Part shown: positions 11,757-21,939 of the stretch, piece by piece
How positions within the stretch are numbered: position 1 is the stretch's first letter
Layout of the letters: every line of letters starts with the position of its first letter
Assembly: GCA_963978545.1 (NCBI GenBank)
Contig: OZ021726.1
Coordinates: 29,422,459 to 29,486,458 of the forward strand
Reading direction: 5' to 3'
Length of the DNA: 64,000 bases
Source of the DNA: Linyphia triangularis
Lineage: Eukaryota > Arthropoda > Arachnida > Araneae > Linyphiidae
Translations under genes and position numbers: made by a program
The notes under the pieces: generated by a model
The model's input: the letters and a program-made list of their open reading frames with translations, nothing else
What the model was told of the DNA's origin: nothing
Databases searched by the model: none

Positions 11757-11802
11757 GTTACAAAATTTCAGATATTTTCATGGAAAACATATAAAATTTT
11801 AA
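11757..11802. other. Unique 46-bp spacer at the palindrome centre
   Basis: The arms converge at gtgaaa (11751-11756) and tttcac (11803-11808); between them the sequence is not self-complementary. In a cruciform this would be the loop. A short asymmetric centre is what a snap-back or template-switch inverted duplication leaves. Confidence 0.75.
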
Positions 11803-14800
11803 TTTCACGAGAAACATGTACAATTTAACATGTTACAAATGCAAAGCTATAAGTATGTTTTTAGCTTTGAAAGATTTACTTAGAAGATTAATTGATGAAG
11901 AACTAGTGTATAAGTTATCGATTTATACGAAGAAGACGAAAAGTTACAATTTTTCAATACATACGAAGAGTTTTATAACTTAAACATACATTTATTGAAG
12001 TGAATAAGTTTCAGTATTTAAATATACATATTGATTTGAAAAAATTCTTTGAAATATATATAAAAAAAAAAAAAACTTTAAGTGTAACTTGAAATTTTTA
12101 TAAGTTTTTCAACAGTGACTTATTAATATTTAGAAAGAGGTCGGATATCTTCAACTATTCTACACCTGATTAGACATCACTTATAATGTGTATGAGAAAA
12201 AAAAAAATTCAATTACTAGATGAGAAAAATGTCCTTGTAGGAATCAATGAAATTGGATGGTTATACTTTGGTTCGAAGCAATTTTCGTTTCAAGCATATG
12301 ATTTGTTGCGAAGTTGAAATAAATACACTTTAAATCAATGCTTAGTATCTTTTCTTTTATTCTTACTATTATCATTCTTGTATTGAAGGATGATTTTTCG
12401 AAAGTCAATATATTTGAAAAATAAATATATCTATAGTGTAACATATGAAGTTGAAGTTACGTGGAATACTATTGGAATTAGCATTATAAATTCAATCAAT
12501 CAATTTATTCATGGGATATTGACCATCATGTGAATATCTCCCCGCAACATTGGTTGCTCTTATCGGTATATGATTATGCATGTTTCGTGATCTTAACGTA
12601 CGTCAATGTGTTATTTTTTTTTATATGTGAAAAAAGGAAACTTTTCCACATATATTGATAATTTTCATGTTTATTCAGTTTGTGGTTGTTTTTCATGTTA
12701 TTCAGTTTGATACAACTGAGATGACGTAATATAAATTGTTTAATGTGCTATAGTTTTAATATTTGTGTTCCCATTTAAAAGCATGTTTGATTTTAAATTT
12801 TGTTTAAACTTTCTCCTAAAATTTTTTATAGCGAATCTCAGCGCATTTTTTTTTTTTTTATTTCTGATAAAGTACTTCGAAACATTCACATCTTTCAATG
12901 TTGTATCTTCTATATTTCCAGTAAAACTTCTCGCATTATACATGAATTTCAAGAAATTTGCTATGTCTAAGTTAGGTATTTTTTTTTTTTTTTTTTTTTT
13001 TTTAATGTATAGATATTTCATCATTGTCATTCTATGATAATATATCAAGTTGGTTCTTAATAAGAAAGAGTGTATTTTCTTGTCATAAGCAAGAAAAACG
13101 AAGTTAATATAAGTCAATGATAATTCTCAATTACGAATTTCTTGTCGTCTTCAACTTTTTTCAACACATTTCATTCAACTTCTATTTTTACTTCATCTAT
13201 CACTTTGTCATACTTCTTTACAGTTATAGTATGTATCAGTTCAAGTCACTGTTTAAATTTACATCATTGATTTATTCAGTTCACTCAATCTCTTAGGTCA
13301 TAATAATTTCATTAAATTTATAAGATTCATAAAAAAAAAAAAAACCTAATCATTACACATGAACTTAATTTTATTGCACCGGGAAGAAAAACTATAGAAA
13401 TTTGGACAATAAAAATCTATTACAACAGCTAATAAATTCAATTTTCGACAAGCATGATAGGATATAAAAATTGTATTTTTTTATTTTTATGCTAAAGTTT
13501 AAGTTCTCTGTTAGACAATAAAACGTTTGCCTAGAATAAAATCATAAATTATTCATCATTTATGTACCAACAGTAAAATTATCATTTACATTTTTGTAGA
13601 TTTTTCTTTTTAACATGACAATGTTTTACATGTAAAGTTTATTTAATAGTAATTTCCGACTTGAAAATGTAGGTAGCATTTATTTTCGATTAGTTTGATT
13701 TCAACTGACAAATATATTTCAACATTCGAAGCATATGCGAGTTATGTGAATAAACCATATGCAACTTAGCTAAATTTCAGTAATTAAGTTGTGAAGTTTT
13801 ATCTTTGCCATAGAAAATACATTTATTTTTACTGATTTTTGTTAAGTGCAACGACGATCTTTTACAAAGTATGTCTTCTTGCAACATGAGAAAAGATGCG
13901 AAATGATAAGGACTTGTCTGGTATGCTTTCAATTCCTTGAGAAATAAATTTAGCTTAACTAGAAGACTTGTTCCGATTCTGAAGTGTGCTATTTCCTATC
14001 GTAATTTATAATTTTACATAATACTTGGTTTAAAAGTTGAAAAAGTTTGCACAAATTTCCTATGTAAGTTCTGCTTCACTGAAAAGTTATCGGTCACAAG
14101 CAATAAAAATTCCACTTTGTTTGATTAATGTTATGCATGTGTTAATTATCATGTGTAATATCAGTTTTATTTGTGTCTTTCGAAAGCGAGCATTCATAAA
14201 TTTAAAAGGATATTTCAAACTATTTTCAAAATATAAGTATCTTTTACAAGTTTTTTCCGTAATGAACTTTGCTCAGTTATATTAATATTGAATATTCATC
14301 TTACAAAATAAGCGTCTTGTAAAACACATTCCGTTTCAGTTTTCTGAAATTTATGATAAGTTATTTAGAAATTATGGGTGGAAGTTAAAAATCTCTGTAT
14401 TAATGATATATTGTCAGCACCTCTCAAATAAAAAAAAATTCATGTATAATTTAGTTTGTCCAGATGATGTTCAATTTTACGTAGTAACAAACTCTATATT
14501 TTTCAAATTTATGCTAGTTTTTCACAAGAAAAAAAATATATATTCTTTAAGTTTGCCTAGCAAACTTTTTTCAGTATTTAAATTTTCTAAGTACATTCCA
14601 TCACATGAGTAGTTAACTATTTCCACTAAGGAAAATATCTTATTATTTTAGTGTGTTTGATTGATGTTAGATTTTCATGTTTCTGATTGGTGATTTGCAT
14701 ATACTCTTTTAAAAACTTTACACAATTCGTAACATATATGTTAGAAATAATAGTATATCGCATCTGAGATTGAAAAAATTTATAACTATTATCATGTAAA

Positions 14801-15421
14801 GAAGGTTAAATTTTAAAAACATGTCGTTGAATATGAGTGTTACCATGAAAAAAGTTAACTAAATTACTTGTGATTTCCTTTCAGAGTATAAAAAGTTTCT
14901 TTCAATTTATCTTAAGATGTTTTAAAAGTCTTGCAGGTGATTTTCAAAACTTGAATGCATATCTATAATGTATTTAATATCTACAATTTATTTAATATTT
15001 CCCCCCAATTCACCTTTCAAGTAAAATAAACCTTAGTCAGCATGTATTGCACGAGTTAATACGACACCTTACCGTATATTATTACAAAGTAAATTGTCTA
15101 AGTCTTTCTTGAAGTAACATAAATTTCCAACTTGTATTGATTTTCCGATTGAAAAGTAGAGGTGAAATTTTTTCTTTGGAGTATCTATATCTAATATTTA
15201 TTTTAAATCTCTTACTATTTTTCTTCTATGTAACAATTTTGTTAAGTTTTACCCGTATTGTAGCATATAATCCCACTGAGTTTGAACAATATTCAATGTT
15301 TTAAATAATAGAAAAGTTTTCAAGTAGAAATGATCTTAAATTCTCCAAGTGAATCTTACTTTTTGGAAGAAAGTCCATGCGAATTCTACCTTCACTTACT
15401 AATATGTCTTTGAAATCCACT

Positions 15422-15595
15422 TTATTCATTCCAAGTTTTCACAAACATTTCATTATGAAAACGGCAAAGTAGGAAAACGATAATCTCAAAGACCTGCTGA
15501 CACATCACAGCATCACCCGCTGCTTGCGCGTCGATGCTGTTGTTCTTGCTGTACAAATCTCCCGACCTGTTCCAACAAGTTTTAGCGTGACTCAT
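15422..15595 (-). CDS. Possible 57-codon frame, right-arm copy
   Basis: This is the mirror copy of the frame at 7964-8137, with the same predicted product and the same island context. Doubt about it being a gene is the same. Confidence 0.2.
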   Translation of the reverse strand: MSHAKTCWNRSGDLYSKNNSIDAQAAGDAVMCQQVFEIIVFLLCRFHNEMFVKTWNE

Positions 15596-15679
15596 CCTCC
15601 GATCTAAAAATGCCGGCGAATGGCGTATCACCTACCGCTACCCTGATTGGCTAATTACCGTCACCTGCTTATCTTCCCA

Positions 15680-17260
15680 TTTAAAGATGTGAATTTTATA
15701 TGTAAAGTTAATTTTTACGCTAATGCTTAAATTCTTTGCTATAGAAAGTTCAAGTATGTTAGTTTTTTTTCTCTTATATGTTACATTTTAAACATATGAT
15801 ACGAAATTTTTACGTTATGTTTATCTTAGAAATTTTAAGTATATTATTTTTTTTCTTATTTAACATTAACCTAAGAGTTTAATTGTATATGAAGAGTAAA
15901 TTGTCACGTTAAAGTTTAAGGATATGATATTTTTGTGAGGTAAATTTTCGTGTAAAGGTTAAAATTCTTTATCTTTGAAATTTTTATTCTGTTAAATTTC
16001 CCATTATTTAACATTAACCTAAGAAAATAATTGTGTATGAAAATGTCGCGTATTGTTTAAATTGTTGTCGAAGAAAGTTTAAGTATGTTATTTTTTTTTT
16101 TTTTCTTCTCTAATTTAGCATTATTCTTACACATTTTAAAGATAAAAATTTTATGCGTGAAATAAATTTTCGCATATTGTTTCAATTCCTTACCTTATAA
16201 ATTTTTAGTATTTCTTTTTCTCTAATTTAGCGTTATTCTTACACATTTGAAAGACATAATTTTTATATGTGTGGTAAATTTTCGCGTATTATTTAAATTA
16301 TTTGCCTTATAAATTTTTAGAGCTTCTTTTTTATCTTATTTATCGTTGATATAAGAGTATGATTGTACATGTGAAGTTAATTTTCACGTTCAATTTTAAA
16401 TTCTTTGCCTTGTAAATTTTTAGTGTTTCTTTTTTCTAAAAGTTAGAGTTGTCATTATACATTTTAAAGACATGAATGGCAATGTTTGAATTCTTTGTCG
16501 TAGAAATTATAGGTATGTTATACTTTCCTCCTGCATGTCAAATTTAAAGTCGTGATTTTTATGTGTAAAGTAAATTTTTGCGTTAATGTTAAAGTTATTT
16601 GTCGTAGAAAGTTTAAGTATGTTACTTTTTTCTTTTATTCAGCGATATTTTAAATACATGATTTTTATATATGTAGTAAATTTTCGCGTAAAGGTTAAAT
16701 TTATTTGTCGTAGAAATTTTAAGTATGCTAATTCTTCTTACACGTTACATTTTAAAGTCGTGATTTTTATATGTGAAGAAAATTTTTTACGTTAATGTCA
16801 AAGTTATTTGTCGTACAAAGTTTAAGTATGTTACTTTTTTTTTCTTCTTTTATTTAGCGGTATTTCTACATATTTTAAAGTCGGGATTTTTATGTGTAAA
16901 GTAAAATGTTACGTTAATGTTAAAGTTATTTGTCGTAGAAAGTTTAAGTACGTTACTTTTCTCTTGCATGTCATATTTTAAAGTCGTGATTTTTATATAT
17001 GAAGGGAATTTTCGAGTAAAGGTTAAATATTTATCTTAGAAATTTTAAGTAAGTTACTTTTTTTTCTCTTATTTAGCGATATTTTTACTCATTTTAAAGT
17101 GATTTTTATGTGAAAAGTAAATTTTTTACGTTAATGTTAAAGTTATTTATTTTAAAGAGTTTAAGTATGTTACTTTTTTCTCTTATTTAGTGATATTCGT
17201 ACACATTTTAAAGACATGATTTTTATTCGCAAAGTAAATTTTCACGTTCACTTTTTTTTA
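15680..17260 (-). repeat. AT-rich degenerate tandem array, right arm
   Basis: Mirror of the array at 6300-7880: repeated ttaaagttatttgtcgtagaaagtt-type phrases with irregular 100-125-bp spacing. Confidence 0.7.
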
Positions 17261-17549
17261 TAAGTTTATTTTTTATAATAATAATAATAAAATCTGATAA
17301 TTATTACTAAATATTATCTTTATATTTAATAAATTTCATAATTACTCCAATTGCAACAACTGTCTACGCTAAAAACCCATTCGCTACACTATGACGTCAC
17401 GAACAAATTATCTATCACTTTAACTGTTTCAAGCAAGATCGTTACACAACAACTCAACTCGCAAACGCGTTGAAGCGTGTTGAAACATCCCTAGTCTCGC
17501 TCCCCTCCCTTCTGACGGGTCGATAGTCAGTAGCACCCTCTACCGTGAA

Positions 17550-17665
17550 ACCTGATTGGTCGGTGAAGTCACGTGATCACCCCTCATATATAGACGCTAC
17601 CTGTTGCCGTCTCGCCATTTCTACTTGGATACCTGAGTGTGAAAGACGTGTTTAATACTTCGTGC
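17550..17665 (+). promoter_or_regulatory. Promoter-like module, right arm, facing the terminus
   Basis: On the plus strand ATTGG (17555-17559), CACGTG (17570-17575) and ATATATAG (17586-17593) occur in the order of a CCAAT/E-box/TATA promoter pointing toward 19047. It is the exact mirror of the left module, so the element would have two promoters firing outward through the 154-bp arrays. Confidence 0.35.
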
Positions 17666-18099
17666 TTTTTTTTCACAGATTTTTTTTTTGTTAGGGTGGA
17701 GTGAGGCGGTACCAATTCTTCCTAAAAGAGGTATCGGGCTGGAGGTGGGTCCTCACCTTTAATAAATAATTTTTCAAAATTTATTAATTGTAATTCTAAA
17801 GTCTTAACTTATTCAAAATTAGTTAGGGAAGGGGGGTGGGTAGATGAGTTACCATGAAGGCAACGTCCGATAGTCGATATTTTAACAATTGTTTGGTAAA
17901 ATATTGAAATGTCACGTGTAGCTCGGGGTTAGGGTTCTTTAGACCCTTAGCAAATGGCCTTCCTTTTATTAACTTTTCAAATTTAACATTTTTATTTGTG
18001 TAACTTTGTTGCAGGTATTTTAACTTGATTAAAGGATATGTAAGTAACTCGCTAGAAAACCAAACAGTCAACCAGGAGTTAACTTTTGGTCACAAGTTT

Positions 18100-18880
18100 A
18101 AAACTTATCAGTCACAAGCGAGCATTTAGCTGACCGATCAGAACTCGTTGCCAACACCTGAAAACTAAATTTGGTATATATCCAATGTTATCACCACTTA
18201 AAACGTAAATCTTAACATAGAATGACGTCATACCCACTGTGACGTCATTAGTAAAAATACCTATCACTCTAACTTATTCGTTTATAAGCAGCCTTAGAAC
18301 AACTCAACTCCAGTTAACTAGAAGCAAAAACTAAAAAGTGTTGCCACCGCTCAAAAACTTTGATATAAAACACATTATGACGTCATACATACGGTGACGT
18401 CACGCAATAAAAACCTATCACTCTAACTTATTCATTTACAAGCAGTCCTAGAACAACTCAACTCCATCTTAAAGGTAAATCGAAACTAAAAAGTGTTGCC
18501 ATCGCTCTAAACTTTAATATAAAACAAATTATGACGTCATACTTACTGTGACGTCACGCAATAAAAACCTATCACTCTAACTTATTCGTTTACAAGCAGT
18601 CCTAGAACAACTCAACTCCATCTTAAAGATAAATCGAAACTAAAAAGTGTTGCCATCGCTCTAAACTTTGATATAAAACAAATTATGACGTCATACCTAC
18701 TGTGACGTCATGCAATAAAAACCTATCACTCTAACTTATTCGTTTACAAACAGTCCTAGAACAACTCAACTCCGTCTGTTAGATAAACCGAAACTAAAAA
18801 GTGTTGCCACCACTCAAAACTTTGATATAAACACATTATGACGTCATATCTACTGTGACGTCATACACAAACAGCTTATA
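18100..18880 (-). repeat. 154-bp tandem array with paired TGACGTCA sites, right arm
   Basis: Mirror of 4690-5400. Paired sites (atgacgtcat...tgacgtca) recur about every 154 bp, with agttgttcta and agtgttgcca phrases between them on opposite strands. Copy number equals that of the left arm. Confidence 0.8.
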
Positions 18881-18934
18881 ATGAAACCGAAACTAAAACA
18901 GCAACAGGAGGGGAACAACTCAACTACACTTCCG

Positions 18935-19005
18935 GTCACGTGATTTCCGGTGACGTCATATCCGACCACGCCCCTTCCGGTGACGTCATCGTCCCTCGTC
19001 CTTCT
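18935..19005 (-). repeat. Terminal ETS/CRE minisatellite, right arm (contracted)
   Basis: Mirror of 4493-4640 but shorter by 61 bp, about two repeat units. It still shows cttccggt (ETS core) next to tgacgtcat and the tcacgtga E-box. Confidence 0.7.
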
Positions 19006-19047
19006 GCGCGCTGCGCCATGGCCCCGGATGCCCAATTTCTAACTACT

Positions 19048-19053
19048 TAAAAA
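19048..19053 (+). repeat. Right 6-bp direct repeat (TAAAAA)
   Basis: Partner of 4445-4450; it abuts the right terminus of the palindrome (…CTAACTACT). Confidence 0.6.
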
Positions 19054-20363
19054 TAATGATAATAAAATGAAAAATATAATATTACCAACAATATCAATAA
19101 AATATCGACAACTTTAATATAAAAACAACAACAAGAAGAATATAAAACACAATAATAATAATAATAAAGGAAGACACACACAGCAATCTCAATAAATTAT
19201 TACCAAGAAATAATTCGTTGTTATTTTTTCATAAAATGAAATGAAATCTCAATTAGATATGCAAATAACGTAAGTGCATGAGAATTTTAACTCGTAATTA
19301 GCTTTTAATATAAATTGAATCAAAATATTAAATCTTCCAATTAAAATCATACGATAATCTAACAAATAAAATTAAATCTTCGCTATGTCGTTAGAATAAC
19401 AAAAATAGAATTTTTTACAATTCTATTTTTTTGTTAACATTTATTTCGGCATGAAAGCATTTTTAAATATTTTAAATATTTTTAAAAATCATAAATTTTA
19501 TTTTTTATTATTTAAAAAACAAAAAAATGTGCTCAATTCTACTCAATGTTCTATCGATATATTTAACTCAAATTATAGGCATTTATTTTCCAAAAGACTT
19601 TTCCATTTAAGAATACAGTATTTAAGTCAAACGATAAATTGAAATAACAACTTTCTAAAAGAAAAATCATTCATGAAATCGAAGCTTTAAAATTCTTTAC
19701 TTTACGTAGTTTTTATTGCAATGACATATTTGGAAAATAATTTGAGATTATGTTAAGAATATACTAATAAATGCAAAACTTCTGTAACATTATTAAAATA
19801 ATGATTTGTTTATATTCTGTGCGCAATACCAACATTCTTAATTCATCAACTGAATAAAGACTGCACTTATATTTTTAAAGAGTAGAATGTAAAAACGTGA
19901 TTATTTATAGTTAGACTAAGTTCTAACTGCAATTAGAACCTTGTCAAACCAACATTTCGATAATTTTTTCGGCAGTTGGAACTTTGCCACTCTAGTAAAT
20001 TTACTATTACCCATAAGGCGCAATGATAATTATATCAGTGATAGTACTCTTTATTTGAAATGCAATGGTATAAAAAACTCATTTTTGACATAAATGTCAG
20101 TTGTAACTTTATCAAACCAAGCCAGCGAATTGTCAATATCAATAAACGGCTCTAACGATTTGTAGAAAAGTCGTCAGAACAATGGAATCATGACGTAACC
20201 CCGAAAACGGTCTATTATTGGCTGTCTAGTTATGACGTCATCTCCGTAAAAGTTTTCAAGTGACTTTTGTTTAATTACCTATGTCTTATCACGTCCTTCG
20301 TTATTCCTTTTCAAAATATGTTGTTGTTGTTGTTGTTTCTAATCTCCCTTTTGTCTGACGAAG
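19054..20363. other. AT-rich noncoding sequence
   Basis: No gene was recognised. The stretch has an AAT microsatellite near 19150-19165 and a short tract with tgacgt-type sites near 20190-20245. A TTG microsatellite precedes the retrotransposon fragment at 20325. Confidence 0.6.
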
Positions 20364-20640
20364 TCAGACAATATCAGTGAAGCCATTGACATTAATGAAG
20401 TCTGACACTAGTTGTGGACAGTTATAAATGTCCTCCCAGTCCAGTCCAAGGCAGTCCAAAATGTGCTGAGGTGATGCCTGTTCTTTTTGGCATTTAGGGC
20501 AAAGAGGAAAATTTTTGCTTCCCCCGGAATATGTGAGGCCTTTAAGGTGACCACTAGCAAGTCGGGACAGACGGGTATTGGTGTGCCTATCACAAGGAAG
20601 AGATAGGGAGTGTCCTGGCTTATATATTATCGTGCAATAA
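20364..20640 (-). pseudogene. 3' end of a non-LTR retrotransposon (RNase H/C-terminal region)
   Basis: The minus strand is open down to a TGA at 20364-20366. It shows DRHTNTRLSRLASGHL followed by a CPKC...HILDCLGL zinc-finger-like C-terminus and ends GFTDIV. This combination, a late RNase H segment plus a Cys-Cys-His-Cys tail, is typical of I/Jockey-like arthropod non-LTR elements. Upstream (higher coordinates) similarity fades and the BEL LTR begins at 20714. It is a 5'-truncated fragment. Confidence 0.65.
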
Positions 20641-20708
20641 CCTTTTGTTTGATTATTTCTTTGGAAATGTCTATTTTACCGCATTTTGGATTCCTAAAAG
20701 GGCTATCA

Positions 20709-20713
20709 GATAA
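20709..20713 (+). repeat. BEL element left TSD (gataa)
   Basis: gataa immediately precedes the 5' LTR and recurs immediately after the 3' LTR at 27528-27532: a 5-bp target-site duplication, as expected for BEL/Pao. Confidence 0.85.
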
Positions 20714-21006
20714 TGTGTACGCCGCGTCATGGTTGTAATTCTTATAATTATCGTCTGCTTTATTTTTCATTGTCGAAATTACAAAAGTTTATTCTTTGCA
20801 AGTGGCATTTAATTAAGTTTTTTTTGTGTTCTAATTTTTGCTGTTCTGATTGACATTGTGAGTTAAAAGTCGTTCTAAAAACCTTCTCCTCCCGATAAAC
20901 AAGAATTATAATAAACTTATAGAAGATAACTGAGTGTTGTTTGTTTAAAGTGCAATTAGTATAAGAAGCTATCGACTAGTGATGGTCCGTCAGATGTGAA
21001 TTAACA
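20714..21006 (+). repeat. BEL 5' LTR
   Basis: It runs from TGTGTACGCC to GTGAATTAACA, TG...CA ended, 293 bp, matching 27235-27527. Confidence 0.92.
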
Positions 21007-21009
21007 TTT

Positions 21010-21024
21010 TGGTCCGGTCGTTTC
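21010..21024 (+). other. BEL primer-binding site
   Basis: TGGTCCGGTCGTTTC starts three bases after the LTR. It begins with TGG, complementary to a tRNA CCA end. The tRNA species was not identified. Confidence 0.55.
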
Positions 21025-21406
21025 GGAGATTCGTTGCGATATATGGATTTGTTCAGGTTGGAATATGTGTCTACCTAGAATTGTGTTGTGAAGGTTAGTG
21101 GTTGATTATTCGTGTTGATGTATTTTGTGATTAGGTGAAATCTAGTTGTGTGGATATTATTATTATTGTTGTGAGTTTAAAGTAATTCTTTATTCACGTA
21201 TTTTGTGTTGTGGAAATATTCGTATTCTGGTTGGGAATGGTATACGATTTGGCTTCGATTATTTTCGTTGTTAAATATTACGATTTGGTTTGGCATAGGT
21301 TATTTTCGGTTTTTCAATATTGAGTTGCATAAGTAGAATTTGTATTGAAATTAAATTGTGTAAAAGTTGTGTTGTGAGTAGTTTCCATAATGTCGTTGAG
21401 TATTAA

Positions 21407-21937
21407 CCCTTTAAATCCCATGGAGTCAGCGTTGTGGGTTTCACAAAACCCCGATGACTTTCCATTCATAAAAACTGGAAATGAACTCGCCCGACTCGTT
21501 CTCCTGTCTGCCACTCCTGGGATTGCTGTGGGGGGTCACTGTCGACCATTAAAAGATCATTACTATATGTATACAGCCTGCAATAGGGGTGTGCGTTGGG
21601 TCATCTGCTTGATATGTCAGAGAATTTAGTTGGCGTCTTATCAATGAAACAAACGCCACCGCTAAGTACATGACAAGATTCGCATAAAAGAAGAGTCCCT
21701 GACTATCTTACTCCATGTCCAAAGGGTGGGGCAGTTTGACATTGAGTACTTTAAATCCATGTCTCCCCTCTACATGCCCCACAATAGCCTATTGTTGAGG
21801 ACCGTCACGCTTTAAACAACTAAGGCAGGGCAGTTCCCCTCAATTGAAAATATACGTTTACCCCTGCAACCGCCCGAAAGGCGGTTAGCTGGGAAATTCT
21901 CTACAAGGCGGTATAGGGCGGGTTGGGATTTAAAGTG
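21407..21937. mobile_element. piggyBac-like MITE inside BEL gag start
   Basis: Termini CCCTTTAAATCCCA (left) and CACTTTAAATCCCA (right, other strand) are flanked by TTAA at 21403-21406 and 21938-21941, the invariant piggyBac target duplication. The insert is 531 bp and noncoding. It separates a short coding start at ATG 21390 from the rest of gag; when the insert and one TTAA are ignored, the two parts lie in the same frame with no stop between them. It must be younger than the BEL insertion or have been carried along with it. Confidence 0.85.
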
Positions 21938-21939
21938 TT

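Larger units (their letters stand above)
4451..19047. mobile_element. 14.6-kb palindromic (giant foldback) element
   Basis: The whole interval reads as two reverse-complementary arms, 4451-11756 and 11803-19047, around a 46-bp unique spacer. The ends are AGTAGTTAGAAATTGGGCAT on both sides and a 6-bp direct repeat TAAAAA flanks them. The arms differ by 61 bp net, all explained by one minisatellite length change near the left end, plus scattered single-base differences. No frame longer than about 125 codons exists and none resembles a known protein. A 6-bp TSD with AG-starting inverted ends matches what is described for Maverick/Polinton elements, but no polymerase, integrase, ATPase or capsid frame is present. 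Alternatives are a giant foldback element, an inverted duplication of one end of such an element, or an assembly artefact. Confidence 0.65.
11803..19047 (-). repeat. Right arm of the giant palindrome
   Basis: This is the reverse complement of 4451-11756 over its whole length: the same arrays, module and island in mirrored order, ending in CTAACTACT. It is 61 bp shorter because the terminal minisatellite has lost about two 30-bp units. Outside that gap the arms stay colinear with no net length change, which I checked at many points by eye. Near-identity of 7.2-kb arms implies recent formation or continuing gene conversion. Confidence 0.85.

Noticed and set aside
10443..13117. Reading frames of 90 to 125 codons on both strands in the inner palindrome
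   Set aside because: They span homopolymer A/T runs, encode Lys/Phe-rich low-complexity strings, overlap on opposite strands and match no family; they follow from base composition.
4451..19047. Calling the palindrome a Maverick/Polinton outright
   Set aside because: No polymerase B, retroviral-like integrase, packaging ATPase, protease or capsid frame is present; only end sequence, TSD length and size fit.
4451..19047. Dismissing the palindrome as a sequencing or assembly artefact
   Set aside because: The flanking direct repeat, the exact 61-bp arm difference and the arm-specific substitutions argue for a real structure; read-level proof is still lacking.
21390..21629. 79-codon frame starting at the BEL start codon
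   Set aside because: After five codons it reads the MITE, which is noncoding; the frame is a composite.
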